This document shows positions 63,314 through 64,000 of a stretch of DNA of 64,000 bases, piece by piece (the stretch's first letter is position 1; the number at the start of each line of letters is the position of its first letter). Below the pieces are notes generated by a model. The model worked only from the letters and a program-made list of their open reading frames with translations, did not search any database and was not told the origin of the DNA. The position numbers were made by a program, and so were the translations under genes. This DNA comes from Pithys albifrons albifrons (lineage: Eukaryota; Chordata; Aves; Passeriformes; Thamnophilidae): NCBI RefSeq assembly GCF_047495875.1, contig NC_092497.1, forward strand, positions 79,267,749 to 79,331,748, written 5' to 3'.

Positions 63314-64000
63314 AATACCTAGTTTAGATAAAAGTATCTACACAACTGACCACATACAATATCTGAATACACATCCTGCTAGGACTTTTATGTCCAGCTG
63401 TCCTCCACCTTGATGTATTTGACAGTAATAAAGTATCCCTTCAGTCACTCAGTTAAAGAAAAACTGTTCTGAACCACTTATGTGAGTGCACCTCAAATAC
63501 TGATGACAGTCATGGGAGATGGGTTCATGGTTTCCCAGTGTAGGAGACACTTCAGTGACTGTGGCTATTGATAGTAGACTCTGCATCAACAAGATAGCAT
63601 GCAGTATCACCAAAACTCTTAGTTTGAGCATTTTTTTTCAAAATCCTGCAGAGGTCAGTGAGACATGTTAAAGGTTCAAACAAAGCAAGGTGGTGTTGGG
63701 AGGAGTCCTTCAGAGAATTTTTCTCATCCTACCAACGCAAAGGTTTGGGCTTGGAGTGCCAGGTCTGAGAACCTGGAAAGGAGTGGCTGATGACTCCAGA
63801 TTCCAACTGAATGGTGGAGTGGAGGTGAGAAACAGAACCCCAGCACCTGGGAGAGGCTTTTCCTGTGTGCTGGCTTGACTTTTGTTTTGAGCAGCTACTG
63901 GGAAAGAGCCACTGTTTGCTAAGCTGGGGAGAGCTCCTTCTGGCTCTGCTGCTTGCCTTCCCCCTCCATCTCTGGGCACCCTGAGCTTCAGTGAGAGAGA
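63314..64000. other. Background DNA, GC-richer at the right edge
   Basis: From about 63650 onward the sequence is clearly GC-richer and lacks A/T runs. A reverse frame of 89 codons (63710-63979) and a forward frame of 62 codons overlap there. The block continues beyond the window and could be a repeat, an LTR or the edge of a gene. I see no decisive signal. Confidence 0.35.

Overview
The window looks like bird nuclear DNA. It is AT-rich, has no operon-like packing, and holds five copies or fragments of the CR1 LINE family with the avian 3' terminal repeat (ATTCTATGATTCTATG type). It also holds several solo LTRs of avian endogenous retroviruses. The density of ERVL-like LTRs would fit a songbird, but that is an inference. 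No long intact gene, rRNA, tRNA or CRISPR array is visible. Most short open frames look like chance frames or shadows of repeats.

Layout. 1-8.8 kb is mostly featureless, with one small CR1 tail (1.2 kb) and a pentanucleotide microsatellite (6.8 kb). 8.8-10.2 kb is a dead reverse-strand CR1 with part of its reverse transcriptase. 10-36 kb is background plus two forward CR1 3' ends (16.8 and 28.9 kb). It also holds a set of short forward-strand open segments with splice sites, which I read as possible exons of one unrecognised gene: 15871-15904, 19822-19990, 22559-22705 and a terminal exon at 35495-35688. The terminal exon is followed by an AATAAA signal at 35989. 36.0-36.7 kb is a solo LTR with a perfect 5-bp target duplication, just past that poly(A) signal. 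37.1-37.7 kb is a younger reverse-strand CR1 with an internal deletion. 37.7-53.1 kb is nearly empty apart from A/T-rich tracts and two weaker candidate exons (41.3 kb forward, 45.4 kb reverse). 53.1-63.3 kb is an LTR cluster: solo LTRs at 53.1, 61.0 and 62.7 kb, less certain LTR-like blocks at 55.1-56.5 and 58.5 kb, and a three-copy tandem repeat of about 133 bp at 56.1 kb. The last 350 bases are GC-richer and continue out of the window.

How it fits together. The most useful hypothesis is a forward-strand protein gene with long introns (several kb or more) ending near 36.0 kb, with CR1 and simple repeats in its introns and an ERVL-like solo LTR at its 3' edge. The splice phases agree across the first three exons. 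The middle of the gene is not resolved and I do not recognise the protein. Two LTRs (36.0 kb forward, 61.0 kb reverse) are siblings of one family and a third (62.7 kb) shares its 3' part, so retroviral activity and LTR-LTR recombination shaped the right half.
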